Assembly (NCBI RefSeq): GCF_016429015.1
Contig: NZ_JAELTU010000053.1
Coordinates: 1 to 41,694 of the forward strand
DNA from: Rhizobium sp. ASV20
GTDB lineage: Bacteria; Pseudomonadota; Alphaproteobacteria; Rhizobiales; Rhizobiaceae
Reading direction: 5' to 3'
Length of the DNA stretch: 41,694 nucleotides
Position 1 is the first letter of the stretch; the number at the start of each line of letters is the position of its first letter. The position numbers were made by a program, and so were the translations under genes. Under the pieces are notes generated by a model that saw only the letters and a list, made by a program, of their open reading frames with translations, ran no database searches and was not told the DNA's origin. Positions 16,642 to 25,181 of the stretch are shown here, in pieces.

Positions 16642-18912
16642 ATGGCGAAGAAGCGTGAAGTCCCTGGTATCCGTCCCTATAACAGCCCTGCGGGCGGTTG
16701 GGGCGCGTTGAAGGCCACCGCCAATGCGGTGCGCGAACAGATGGACATCACGGAGGCGCCTGGCCTCCTCTTCCGTACGAACAAGCCGGCGGGTTTCGAT
16801 TGTCCGGGTTGTGCATGGCCGGACAAGGAACATACTTCCACGTTCCAATTCTGCGAAAACGGCGCCAAGGCAGTCACCTGGGAAGCGACGAACAAGCGCG
16901 TCACCCCGGAATTCTTCGCCGAACACACCGTCAGCGAACTCTTGACATGGAGCGACTACGAACTCGAAAACTCCGGTCGCCTGACCCACCCGATGGTCTA
17001 CGATCATGCAACCGACACCTATCGGCCCGTCGCCTGGGAGGATGCCTTTGCCCGCATCGGCGAAGTCATGCGCAGCGTGCCAGACCCGGATATGGTCGAA
17101 TTCTATACGTCCGGCCGCGCCTCCAACGAGGCGGCATTCCTCTTCCAGATTTTCGCGCGTGAATACGGCACCAACAATTTTCCCGATTGCTCGAACATGT
17201 GCCACGAGGCGACCAGCGTCGGCCTGCCCCAATCGATCGGCATCGGCAAGGGCACGGTATCGCTCGACGACTTCGACGAATGCGATCTCATCATCTCCAT
17301 GGGGCACAATCCGGGCACCAATCATCCGCGGATGATGGGTACTTTGCACGAGTGTTCGCGCCGAGGTGTCCCGATTATCGTCTTCAATCCCTTGAAGGAG
17401 CGGGCGCTCGAGCGTTTCGCTGATCCGCAGAACCCGATCGAAATGGGCACCTTCGGCTCGACCCGGATCGCTTCTTCCTATTATCAGGTCAAGATCGGCG
17501 GCGATGCTGCAGCGTTGAAAGGCATCATGAAGGCGGTTCTCGCGCTCGCGGAGACCTCCGAAGACGTGCTTGATCATGCCTTCATCGCTGAGCACACGAC
17601 GGGCTTCGAGGCGCTCGTCGCCGATCTCGAACAGACGGAATGGGTCGACATCGAGCGCGTCTCCGGTCTGCCTCGGGTCGATCTGGAACGGGTTGCTGCT
17701 GCCTATGTCAAATCCAAGGCGACAATCGTGGCTTATGGCATGGGCATTACCCAGCATGCCAAGGGGACGGCCAACGTCCAGCAGATCGCCAATCTGCTGC
17801 TGTTGCGTGGCAATTTCGGCAAGCCCGGCGCCGGTATCTGCCCGCTGCGCGGTCACTCCAACGTGCAGGGCAACCGTACCGTCGGGATCACCGAAAGGCC
17901 GAACGCCGCGTTGATCGAGGGTATCGACCGTGCTTTCGGCTTCAAATCTCCGGCCCATCACGGGCACGATGCCGTCGCCGCCATGCAGGCGATGGCGGAG
18001 GGGCGCTCCAAGGTCTTGATCTGCCTCGGCGGCAACTTCTCGATCGCGCTCCCGGATCCGGAGCTGTGCGCCGAGGGCATGCGCAAGCTCGATCTCGCCG
18101 TCCATCTGAACACCAAGCTCAACCGTTCGAACCTGCTCATCGGCAAGGAGTCCTTCCTGTTCCCCGTCCTTGGCCGCACCGAGCAGGATGTCCAGGCGAC
18201 CGGAGCGCAATCGGTGACGATCGAGGATTCCATGTCGATGGTGCATGCCTCGCGTGGCCGCCTGAAACCCGCTTCGGACGAGTTGCGCTCGGAGCCGGCG
18301 ATTGTCGCCGCCATGGCGCAGGCGAGTTTGCCCGATAGCAAGGTCGGCTGGATGGAACTCGTGACCGATTATGATCTGATCCGTGACAAGATCGAAATCG
18401 TCTATCCCGATTTTGCGAATTATAACGAACGCATCCGCGTGCCTGGCGGCTTTCGCCTGCCGCTTGGGCCGACGGGACGCATCTGGCATACGCCTTCGGG
18501 CAAGGCCGAGTTCAAACTGTTCTCCGGCCTCAATGAGGATATTCTGCTTTCTGAAAACAACATTCTCAAGCTTGCGACAATTCGCAGCCATGATCAGTAC
18601 AACACGACGATCTACGGCCTTGATGACCGCTATCGCGGTGTCTTCGGCCGTCGTGACGTGCTGTTCATGAACGACAAGGATCTGCGCGCCAATGGGTTGG
18701 AGCATGGCGACCTCGTCGCGATCGAAACGGCGCTGCCGTCGGGGGCGAAGCGGCTGCTGCAGCTGACGGCGATTTCCTACGATATTTCGGAGGGCTCGGT
18801 TGCAGCCTATTACCCTGAAGCCAATTGCCTGATCCCGATCGACTATCAGGACAAGGAAAGCGGCACGCCGTCGTATAAGTCCATTCCGGTGCGCATCAAC
18901 AAGGCGGCTTGA
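16642..18912 (+). CDS. FdhF/YdeP-family molybdopterin oxidoreductase
   Basis: 756 residues, cytoplasmic, no Tat signal. It belongs to the DMSO-reductase superfamily branch of E. coli YdeP, which is linked to acid resistance but whose substrate is unknown. Near the N-terminus GFDCPGCAWPD and FCENG give Cys54, Cys57 and Cys71, probable [4Fe-4S] ligands. FPDCSNMCHEATSVGL (about 183-198) is the active-site region with cysteines near the molybdenum. GHNPGTNHPRMM, LLRGNFGKPGAGICPLRGHSNVQG and a C-terminal cofactor domain follow. AAGGAG at 16630-16635 fits the second of two tandem ATG codons (16642) better than the first (16639). No fdhD-like sulfurtransferase or electron-transfer gene is adjacent. 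Confidence 0.92.
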   Translation: MAKKREVPGIRPYNSPAGGWGALKATANAVREQMDITEAPGLLFRTNKPAGFDCPGCAWPDKEHTSTFQFCENGAKAVTWEATNKRVTPEFFAEHTVSELLTWSDYELENSGRLTHPMVYDHATDTYRPVAWEDAFARIGEVMRSVPDPDMVEFYTSGRASNEAAFLFQIFAREYGTNNFPDCSNMCHEATSVGLPQSIGIGKGTVSLDDFDECDLIISMGHNPGTNHPRMMGTLHECSRRGVPIIVFNPLKERALERFADPQNPIEMGTFGSTRIASSYYQVKIGGDAAALKGIMKAVLALAETSEDVLDHAFIAEHTTGFEALVADLEQTEWVDIERVSGLPRVDLERVAAAYVKSKATIVAYGMGITQHAKGTANVQQIANLLLLRGNFGKPGAGICPLRGHSNVQGNRTVGITERPNAALIEGIDRAFGFKSPAHHGHDAVAAMQAMAEGRSKVLICLGGNFSIALPDPELCAEGMRKLDLAVHLNTKLNRSNLLIGKESFLFPVLGRTEQDVQATGAQSVTIEDSMSMVHASRGRLKPASDELRSEPAIVAAMAQASLPDSKVGWMELVTDYDLIRDKIEIVYPDFANYNERIRVPGGFRLPLGPTGRIWHTPSGKAEFKLFSGLNEDILLSENNILKLATIRSHDQYNTTIYGLDDRYRGVFGRRDVLFMNDKDLRANGLEHGDLVAIETALPSGAKRLLQLTAISYDISEGSVAAYYPEANCLIPIDYQDKESGTPSYKSIPVRINKAA

Positions 18913-18952
18913 TCCTCTGCGAGGGCAATATCGCGGCAGAGACGTTTGGGAA

Positions 18953-18994
18953 CTTGCCGGCCGGGGCGATATGCGCACGGCCGGCAAGTATTTT
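18953..18994. terminator. Bidirectional hairpin between the YdeP-like gene and putA
   Basis: A perfect 10-bp stem CTTGCCGGCC/GGCCGGCAAG (18953-18962 with 18979-18988) has a 16-base loop and is followed on the plus strand by TATTTT. The flanking genes converge (stops at 18912 and 19012), so it probably terminates both. Confidence 0.65.
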
Positions 18995-19011
18995 GAGGAC
19001 TTTGTTCGGTA

Positions 19012-22000
19012 TTATCCGATGGTCATCAGGCTGGCGTTACCGCCGGCAGCCGCCGTGTTGATCGACGTGGTCACCTCTTCCAGCAGCCAGTTGAGGCAAT
19101 AAGCATCGGCCTTGTTGGCGATCTCATCGCTTGAGGCCGCTTGCGTGAGGACCAACGGACCGGGAAGCGCGGCGATCGCCTTGATGATCGGCTTGACCCT
19201 TTCAGCATCCCCTTCGATAAGGGCGCCCGCAAATGGCCCGTCTGCGGCCCAATCCTTTGACCAGGAAATGCGCGCGGCGACGGCCGCCGGCAAATTGCGA
19301 AGCTCGCCCTGAAGGCCGGAGCCGGCGTCAATGGTGATCCCGTTGCCTGTCGAAAGCGCAGCGGCGAGCTGGACCTGCAGGCCAAGTGCGGTCTGTGGGA
19401 CAAGCAGGATCCGCCCACGCGGATGCAGCGCATAAAGGTTCAGTTCACCGACCGGGCCTGGAAGCTCGACGTTGAAGCCCAGGGACGACTGGCCGGCAAG
19501 CGCCTTGGCCTGTTTGGCAGCTCCGGCAGCACCGTTGCTGTCGAGCCAGGCGAGATACTGTTGTGCAGCCGGATCGGTCTGAACGCTTGCGTCGCGCAAC
19601 GGTTCCGTCGAGGAGACGACGAGGCGGCGCAGATACATCGGGCCGCCTGCCTTAGGGCCGGTGCCGGAAAGGCCGCGTCCGCCGAAGGGCTGAACGCCGA
19701 CAACGGCGCCGATGATGTTGCGGTTGACGTAGAGGTTGCCCGCCTTCACGCGGCTGGTGACGTGGGCGATCGTGTCGTCGAGACGCGTGTGCAGGCCGAA
19801 GGTCAGGCCATAGCCGGATGCGTTGACATCGTCGATCAGCTTGTCGAGCCCCTTGCGCTTGTAGCGGATGATATGGAGAACGGGGCCGAAGACTTCGCGC
19901 TTGAGGTCGCTCAGCTTCTTGAGCTCGATGATGGTCGGGGCAACGAATGTGCCCTTTGCAGCGCTCGCGGGGAGGTCGAGCTGTTCCACGGAGCAGCCGA
20001 GCTTGCGCATGCGCTCGATGTGCTCATCGATGCCGCGCTTGGCATTGTCGTCGATAACAGGGCCGATATCGATGGCAAGCTTGTCGGTGCGGCCGACCGA
20101 AAGTTCGCGAAGCGCGCCGCGCAGCATGGTCAGCGTACGATCGGCCACTTCTTCCTGCAGGCACAGCACGCGCAGGGCAGAGCAGCGCTGTCCGGCGCTA
20201 TCGAAGGCGGAGGCGATAACGTCGCCGACCACCTGCTCGGCAAGCGCCGAGGAGTCGACGATCATGCCGTTCTGGCCGCCGGTTTCTGCAATCAGCGGGA
20301 TCGGCTTGCCGAACTTCGACAGGCGTTCGGCAAGCTGCGCCTGGATCAGGCGGGCAACTTCCGTCGAGCCGGTAAACATGACGCCGGCGGTTTCAGGCGC
20401 ACCGACCAGCGCGGCACCCATTCTGCCGCTGCCGGGCGCGAACTGGAGGACGTCGCGCGGGATACCGGCTTCATGCAGGATGCGAACGCCTTGAGCTGCG
20501 ATCAGCGGCGTGTTGCCGGCCGGCTTGGCGACGACCGGATTGCCTGCGACGAGCGCTGCTGCAACCTGACCGGTGAAGATTGCCAGCGGAAAGTTCCACG
20601 GGCTGATGCAGACGACCGGGCCGAGCGGGATGCTTTCCGTCGACAGCACTTTGCGGGCCTGGGCGGCGTAATAACGCAGGAAGTCAATGGCTTCGCGGAC
20701 CTCGCCGACGGCGTTTGCAGCCGATTTACCCGCTTCGCGGATTGTCAAGCCGACGAGCAAGGGCATCTCGCCCTGCATCATGTCAGCGGCGCGTTCGAGG
20801 ATCGTCGCGCGGGCATCCGGGCTGACGGATGCCCATGATGCCGTTGCGCCGGCGGCAAGGCGCATCACCTCGGCTGCATCATTGGGGTCGAGCTCGGCAA
20901 CCTGGCCGACGACGTCGGAATGATCAGCAGGATTGAGAATGGGGCGTGTCTCTCCACGCTCTGAACCGTCGGCAAGCAGCGGCTTGGCGATCCAGCCCTT
21001 GGCGGCGGAAACGTGCAACTGCCCGGAAAGATCGGCGAGAGCCATTTCGTTCGATAGATCGATGCCGGCGGAATTCTGGCGTTTACCTTCGAACAGGTCG
21101 GCGGGAAGAGAAATCTTGTCGTGTTGAGCGCCCATCACGGGCATGGCGCGGACTATGTCGACCGGATCGGCGATCAAATCGGCGACGGAAACGGCGGGAT
21201 CGGCAATCTTGTTGACGAAGGAAGAGTTGGCTCCGTTTTCCAACAGGCGGCGGACGAGATAGGCAAGCAGCGTTTCATGGGTGCCGACCGGCGCATAAAT
21301 GCGGCACGGACGGTTGAGGTTCTTGGCGCCGACGACTTCTTCATAGAGGGGCTCGCCCATGCCGTGCAGGCATTGGAACTCATACTTGCCGACCGAGAAA
21401 TCGTTGCCGGCCATCTGGTAGATCGTCGCCAGCGTCTGAGCGTTGTGGGTGGCAAATTGCGGGAAGATGACGTCGGTTGCCGAGAGCAGCTTCTTGGCGC
21501 AGGCCGCATAGGAAACGTCGGTATAGATCTTGCGGGTGTAGACCGGGAAGCCTTCGAGGCCGTCCAGCTGCGCGCGCTTGATCTCGGCATCCCAATAGGC
21601 GCCCTTGACGAGACGCACCATCAGGCGGTGACCGGAGCGGCGGGCAAGATCGATGATGAAATCGAGGACGAAGGGGCAGCGCTTGCCATAGGCCTGCACG
21701 ACGAAGCCGATGCCATCCCAGCCGGCGAGCTGCGGATCGAGGCAAAGCGCCTCCAGCAGGTCGAGCGACAATTCCAGCCGGTCGGCCTCTTCAGCATCGA
21801 TGTTGAGGCCGATATTGTATTGCTTCGAAATCAGCGCCAGCGCCTTCACCTTCGGCAGAAGCTCGCCCATGACCCGGTCGACCTGCGAGCGCGAGTAGCG
21901 CGGGTGCAGCGCGGAGAGCTTGATCGAGATGCCGGGGCCTTCATAGATGCCGCGCCCGGCCGACGCCTTGCCGATCGCATGAATGGCAGTTTCGTAGTCG

Positions 22001-22716
22001 CGGTAGTAGCGTTCGGCATCCGCATGCGTGGTCGCGGCTTCGCCGAGCATGTCGTAGGAATAGCGGAAGCCCTTCGCCTCGAGCGAGCGGGCGCGTTTCA
22101 GCGCCTCGTCGATCGTCTCGCCGGTGACGAACTGCTCGCCCATCATGCGCATTGCCATGTCGACGCCGCGGCGGATGACCGGCTCGCCGCAGCGCGCGAT
22201 CAGTCGCGTCAGCGAGGCAGAGAGGCCGCTTTCGTTGACAGTCGATGTCAGCTTGCCCGTGACGACCAGCCCCCACGTCGCCGCGTTGACGAACATCGAG
22301 CGACCGCCGCCCAGATGCGACCTCCAGTCGCCACCGGCGATCTTGTCGCGGATCAGCGCGTCACGGGTGGCAGTGTCGGGGATGCGCAGCAAAGCCTCGG
22401 CAAGGCACATCAGGGCTACGCCTTCCTGGCTCGAAAGCGAGTATTCCTGCACCAGCCCTTCGACGCCATCGCCCTTGTGCTTGGCGCGGAGCGCTTCGAT
22501 CAGTGTCTTGGCGGTCTTCTTCGCAGCGTCGCGAACGGAGTCCGGCAGAGTGGCAGCCTCGACCAGCATGGGGAGGCATTCTGTCTCAGGCCGCCGATAG
22601 GCTGCGGTGATTGCCTTGCGAAGCGGGCTCTGGTGCTGGATCGGCGGGGCGAATTGCGAAAATGGTGCAGCGTTTGGAGCTGGTTCTTCGGTGGCGAGCT
22701 GGGCAGAGACAGTCAT
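19012..22716 (-). CDS. putA: Bifunctional proline dehydrogenase / glutamate-semialdehyde dehydrogenase PutA
   Basis: 1234 residues. It oxidises proline to glutamate in two steps: an N-terminal FAD proline dehydrogenase barrel (about 160-480; GPGISIKLSALHPRYSR, RLVKGAYWDAEIKRAQ) and an aldehyde dehydrogenase domain (about 560-1010; PWNFPLAIFTGQVAAAL, IAETGGQNGMIVDSSA with the general-base Glu, and catalytic Cys near residue 842 in AGQRCSALRVL). A C-terminal tail (about 1030-1234) resembles the non-catalytic flap domain of longer PutA proteins. Unlike E. coli PutA (1320 residues) there is no ribbon-helix-helix DNA-binding start, consistent with a separate regulator. ATG 22716 follows GAGG; a 30-residue longer frame runs into the shared promoter region. 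Confidence 0.96.
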   Translation of the reverse strand: MTVSAQLATEEPAPNAAPFSQFAPPIQHQSPLRKAITAAYRRPETECLPMLVEAATLPDSVRDAAKKTAKTLIEALRAKHKGDGVEGLVQEYSLSSQEGVALMCLAEALLRIPDTATRDALIRDKIAGGDWRSHLGGGRSMFVNAATWGLVVTGKLTSTVNESGLSASLTRLIARCGEPVIRRGVDMAMRMMGEQFVTGETIDEALKRARSLEAKGFRYSYDMLGEAATTHADAERYYRDYETAIHAIGKASAGRGIYEGPGISIKLSALHPRYSRSQVDRVMGELLPKVKALALISKQYNIGLNIDAEEADRLELSLDLLEALCLDPQLAGWDGIGFVVQAYGKRCPFVLDFIIDLARRSGHRLMVRLVKGAYWDAEIKRAQLDGLEGFPVYTRKIYTDVSYAACAKKLLSATDVIFPQFATHNAQTLATIYQMAGNDFSVGKYEFQCLHGMGEPLYEEVVGAKNLNRPCRIYAPVGTHETLLAYLVRRLLENGANSSFVNKIADPAVSVADLIADPVDIVRAMPVMGAQHDKISLPADLFEGKRQNSAGIDLSNEMALADLSGQLHVSAAKGWIAKPLLADGSERGETRPILNPADHSDVVGQVAELDPNDAAEVMRLAAGATASWASVSPDARATILERAADMMQGEMPLLVGLTIREAGKSAANAVGEVREAIDFLRYYAAQARKVLSTESIPLGPVVCISPWNFPLAIFTGQVAAALVAGNPVVAKPAGNTPLIAAQGVRILHEAGIPRDVLQFAPGSGRMGAALVGAPETAGVMFTGSTEVARLIQAQLAERLSKFGKPIPLIAETGGQNGMIVDSSALAEQVVGDVIASAFDSAGQRCSALRVLCLQEEVADRTLTMLRGALRELSVGRTDKLAIDIGPVIDDNAKRGIDEHIERMRKLGCSVEQLDLPASAAKGTFVAPTIIELKKLSDLKREVFGPVLHIIRYKRKGLDKLIDDVNASGYGLTFGLHTRLDDTIAHVTSRVKAGNLYVNRNIIGAVVGVQPFGGRGLSGTGPKAGGPMYLRRLVVSSTEPLRDASVQTDPAAQQYLAWLDSNGAAGAAKQAKALAGQSSLGFNVELPGPVGELNLYALHPRGRILLVPQTALGLQVQLAAALSTGNGITIDAGSGLQGELRNLPAAVAARISWSKDWAADGPFAGALIEGDAERVKPIIKAIAALPGPLVLTQAASSDEIANKADAYCLNWLLEEVTTSINTAAAGGNASLMTIG

Positions 22717-22856
22717 GATAACCTCAAAATGCAAGGGTCCCGATAACCAGGCAGGCGCGATGATTTCGCCCTTTGCCGGTCCTCCCCGTTGCTTCGACGA
22801 GAACATACTTCATTCCGGGAAAGCGTTCCGCCTTGAAACTGCGGCTTTCCAGTCAT

Positions 22857-22870
22857 ATTGAACTTCAAAT
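22857..22870. promoter_or_regulatory. Small palindrome in the putA-putR intergenic region
   Basis: TTGAA-C-TTCAA at 22858-22868, with flanking AT pairs, lies 20 bases before the putR start in the 173-base divergent region. A further TTTCAAAT follows at 22878-22885. Lrp-family regulators bind degenerate palindromes, so this may be a PutR site. The evidence is only position and symmetry. Confidence 0.35.
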
Positions 22871-22889
22871 TGCTCCATTTCAAATAGGA

Positions 22890-23363
22890 ATGCCTACGCA
22901 GATGATCAAATCCAGTGAAATTGACCAATTCGACCAAAAGATCCTCGATGCCTTGGTCGAGGATGGCCGCATGTCGATCACCGAGCTTTCCGAACGGGTC
23001 GGTCTTTCCAAGACACCTTGCCAGGCCCGGCTGAAAAAGCTCATCGATTCCGGATACATTGACGGCTTCAAAGCCGTACTCAATCCGATCAAGCTCGGCC
23101 TCGACCATGTCGCCTTTGCCGAAGTGAAGCTGACGGACACGCGTGAGGAGGCTTTGCTCAGTTTCAACAACGCGATCAAGAAGATCAAGGAGATTGAGGA
23201 GTGTCACATGATTGCCGGACGTTTCGACTATCTCTTGAAGGTGCGCACGTCTGACATCCGGCGCTATCGCATCGTCCTGGGAGAGAAGATCTCCAGCCTG
23301 CCTTTCGTCGCGAGCACCTCCACGAATGTGGTGATGCAGTCGGTGAAGGAAAACTGGTCCTAG
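22890..23363 (+). CDS. putR: Lrp/AsnC-family regulator, proline-responsive PutR
   Basis: 157 residues. An N-terminal winged helix-turn-helix (about 10-60: LDALVEDGRMSITELSERVG then LSKTPCQARLKKL) is followed by an Lrp effector domain (about 70-150: VAFAEVKLTD, ECHMIAGRFDYLLKVRTSD). It is divergent from putA. In Agrobacterium and Rhodobacter a PutR of this type activates putA in response to proline, so the same role is inferred here. The start at 22890 (MPTQM) is chosen because the open frame before it crosses the promoter region; ATG 22902 is an alternative and neither has a strong Shine-Dalgarno. Confidence 0.9.
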   Translation: MPTQMIKSSEIDQFDQKILDALVEDGRMSITELSERVGLSKTPCQARLKKLIDSGYIDGFKAVLNPIKLGLDHVAFAEVKLTDTREEALLSFNNAIKKIKEIEECHMIAGRFDYLLKVRTSDIRRYRIVLGEKISSLPFVASTSTNVVMQSVKENWS

Positions 23364-23364
23364 G

Positions 23365-23462
23365 GCATGTCGCGCAAGATTGCGGATCGGCGCTGCGACG
23401 AGGGCACGCATAAAGCGCACGATTCTAAGCGCGGAATGCATCTTAGAGTTTGCGATGCGCCT
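23365..23462. repeat. Possible degenerate copy of a Rhizobiaceae dispersed intergenic repeat
   Basis: Directly after the putR stop comes GGCATGTCGCGCAAGATTGC, then a GCGCTGCGA stretch, CACGCATAAAGCGCACGATT and CTAAGCGCGG, ending GCGATGCGCC. The order of blocks resembles a roughly 100-base intergenic repeat that I recall as common in Rhizobium genomes. It may act as the putR transcript end. Assignment rests on remembered pattern and needs a genome search. Confidence 0.45.
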
Positions 23463-23609
23463 TGAATAATCTTTGCTATGCCATTTCGAACGCTAGTGTA
23501 ATTCGGCCTCGTTCGACGATACCCGATCCTGTCAGCGAGGCATTGATCTAGATTTCGCCATCCGAATCGGATCATTGCCGAGGGCTAAAATTAGTAGGAT
23601 GGAGTATGC

Positions 23610-23876
23610 ATGGAAATGAATGCAAGCGACCGCGACCTTGTTGAGGTCATGAAGCGGTACTTTGCTGTGAAGGCCGAAGTAGAGGAGGTAAAGACCCGCC
23701 TCGAAGCGGCAAGGCGGGAAAGCGGCGAGGACATCGATGTATTTTACGATCCTCGCACGAATATCGATCACTCCTCCGATATCCTTCGCTCATATTCCCT
23801 CAAGCAGGAACTGGTCCGGTTGATGGATTGGGCCGAGGTATGGGGACGCCAGAGTTTGGCTGCAGATTCCGCCTGA
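23610..23876 (+). CDS. Small hypothetical protein, 88 residues
   Basis: I do not recognise a family. The protein is charged and probably helical: MKRYFAVKAEVEEVKTRLEAARRESGED could form a short coiled coil (about residues 14-41), and a tail DWAEVWGRQSLAADSA closes it. No signal peptide or membrane segment. Codon choice looks like that of neighbouring genes and there is no competing frame on the other strand, which supports a real gene. An AGGA-like sequence lies 10-15 bases before ATG 23610 (TAGGATGGAGTATGC). It stands alone between putR and the tautomerase. Confidence 0.6.
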   Translation: MEMNASDRDLVEVMKRYFAVKAEVEEVKTRLEAARRESGEDIDVFYDPRTNIDHSSDILRSYSLKQELVRLMDWAEVWGRQSLAADSA

Positions 23877-23924
23877 CGGTCAAGATTTGACCGTCAGGCC
23901 TGGTATTGGTTTTTCCGGATTGTC

Positions 23925-24110
23925 CTAGCTATCGGATTTCAGCTTGCCCGCTGTTGCCCAGGAATCCTTCGAAATCTCGGTAATGATGATTTCCAAGGAT
24001 TCCGGCGGGCATGCCAGAGTTTCGACGGCGGCCTTGGTCGCCTCGCGAACGAAGGCGCGCTTCTGGTCCTGCGTGCGGCCGGGATGCATTTCCAAGCGCA
24101 AGATGGGCAT
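23925..24110 (-). CDS. 4-oxalocrotonate tautomerase family protein
   Basis: 61 residues, the usual size of a 4-OT-type subunit. After removal of Met the N-terminus is Pro (MPILRLEMHPGRTQDQKRAF), the catalytic base of this superfamily, followed by an Arg at the 11-12 position (PGRT) and the strand LEIIITEISKDSWATAG. Members keto-enol tautomerise small dicarboxylates and assemble as hexamers. The gene is divergent from a LysR regulator, with 116 bases between starts, so that regulator probably controls it. The substrate cannot be told from sequence. Confidence 0.85.
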   Translation of the reverse strand: MPILRLEMHPGRTQDQKRAFVREATKAAVETLACPPESLEIIITEISKDSWATAGKLKSDS

Positions 24111-24226
24111 GGGTAACTCCTTGAGAGAATGTCGCCAGTTGTTTGGCGCTATGGACTATCTTGCAAAACCCTGAAGCGATAAATACGCTCCCATTTGCTT
24201 CATTCCGAACCTGTGGGTACGTAATA

Positions 24227-25111
24227 ATGGATAAGCTGGCTGGGATGGCGATGTTCGTCAGGGTGGTCGAGCATGGCAGTTTTGCCGCTGCCGCCGACGT
24301 CAGCCAGGTATCGGCGACCATGGTCGCCAAACACATCAGGACGATAGAGCAGCGGCTTGGCGCACGGCTCCTTCATCGCACCACGCGCCGCCACCAGATG
24401 ACCGAGGTCGGCAGGCTTTACTATGAGCGCTGCAAGACAGTGCTGGCCGAGGTCGAGCTGGCCGAACAATCCGCATCCGAACTGCAGTCGGCGCCGCGTG
24501 GCCGGCTTCGGCTTGTCGCCCCCGTCAGCTTCGGGACGCAAAGCCTCGTACCGGCTCTGGTGGACTATCTGCATCAGAACCTTGATGTCAGTGTCGATCT
24601 GGCGCTGGACAATAATCTGCATGACATGATCGGTGAGGGCTACGAGCTCGGCATCCATATCGGCGACCTGACGGATACCGGTCTGGTCGCTCGCCCGCTA
24701 AAACCCTATCGGCGTATTCTCGCGGCATCGCCAGACTATCTCGAACGCTGCGGTCGACCACAAGCTCCGGAGGACCTCCCCAATCATATGTGCCTCGGCC
24801 ATTCCTATTGGCGCTTGCAGGGCCGCTGGCATTTGGTGGGCCCTGAGGGTGAGGTCCGTGAGATTGCGATAAAGGGAAGGTTCACGACAAACCAGGGCGG
24901 AGCGCTGCGTGTTGCCGCCCTGCACGGCGCAGGGATCGTGCTCCAGCCGGAACTGCTTTTGGCAGCCGATCTTGATGCCGGCCGACTGGAGCTCGTGCTG
25001 CCGGATTGGTCTTACAAGCCGACGCCGATGCATCTGGTCTATGCGCCCGACCGACGCCCGACCGCGATGTTGCGCAGCGCCATCGATTTCCTGGTTGCCC
25101 GCTTTGGCTGA
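24227..25111 (+). CDS. LysR-family transcriptional regulator
   Basis: 294 residues. An N-terminal winged helix-turn-helix (about 5-65: MFVRVVEHGSFAAAADVSQV, then AKHIRTIEQRLGARLLHRTTRR) is followed by an effector domain (about 90-290) with LVAPVSFGTQSLVPALVDYL, YELGIHIGDLTDTGLVARPL and HGAGIVLQPELL. It resembles the large CrgA-like LysR subgroup. ATG 24227 begins at the family N-terminus (MDKLAGM); the open frame from 24143 overlaps the divergent promoter. The tautomerase gene transcribed away from it is the likely target. Effector unknown. Confidence 0.9.
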   Translation: MDKLAGMAMFVRVVEHGSFAAAADVSQVSATMVAKHIRTIEQRLGARLLHRTTRRHQMTEVGRLYYERCKTVLAEVELAEQSASELQSAPRGRLRLVAPVSFGTQSLVPALVDYLHQNLDVSVDLALDNNLHDMIGEGYELGIHIGDLTDTGLVARPLKPYRRILAASPDYLERCGRPQAPEDLPNHMCLGHSYWRLQGRWHLVGPEGEVREIAIKGRFTTNQGGALRVAALHGAGIVLQPELLLAADLDAGRLELVLPDWSYKPTPMHLVYAPDRRPTAMLRSAIDFLVARFG

Positions 25112-25142
25112 GCTTTGCGCCTCTTTCGCGAGCTGCGAATCT

Positions 25143-25160
25143 ATGATCAAATCTGATCAT
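25143..25160. promoter_or_regulatory. Palindromic operator before the LacI-family gene
   Basis: ATGATCA-AATC-TGATCAT is a perfect 7-bp inverted repeat with a 4-base centre, 22 bases before the GTG start at 25182. Size, symmetry and position fit an operator for autoregulation by the LacI-family protein. The alternate reading, a chance AT-rich palindrome, is less likely in this GC-rich context. Confidence 0.55.
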
Positions 25161-25181
25161 GGGATTGAAGGGTGAGGGGCG

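Noticed and set aside
16522..18987. Open frame of 821 codons on the minus strand opposite the YdeP-like gene
   Set aside because: It is the mirror of a clear molybdopterin enzyme in GC-rich DNA; its translation is Arg/Asp/Gly-rich without any known motif.
21121..22746. Open frame of 541 codons on the plus strand opposite putA, and one of 471 codons at 19423-20838
   Set aside because: Both lie wholly within putA, whose two enzyme domains are unmistakable on the other strand. They are codon-bias shadows.
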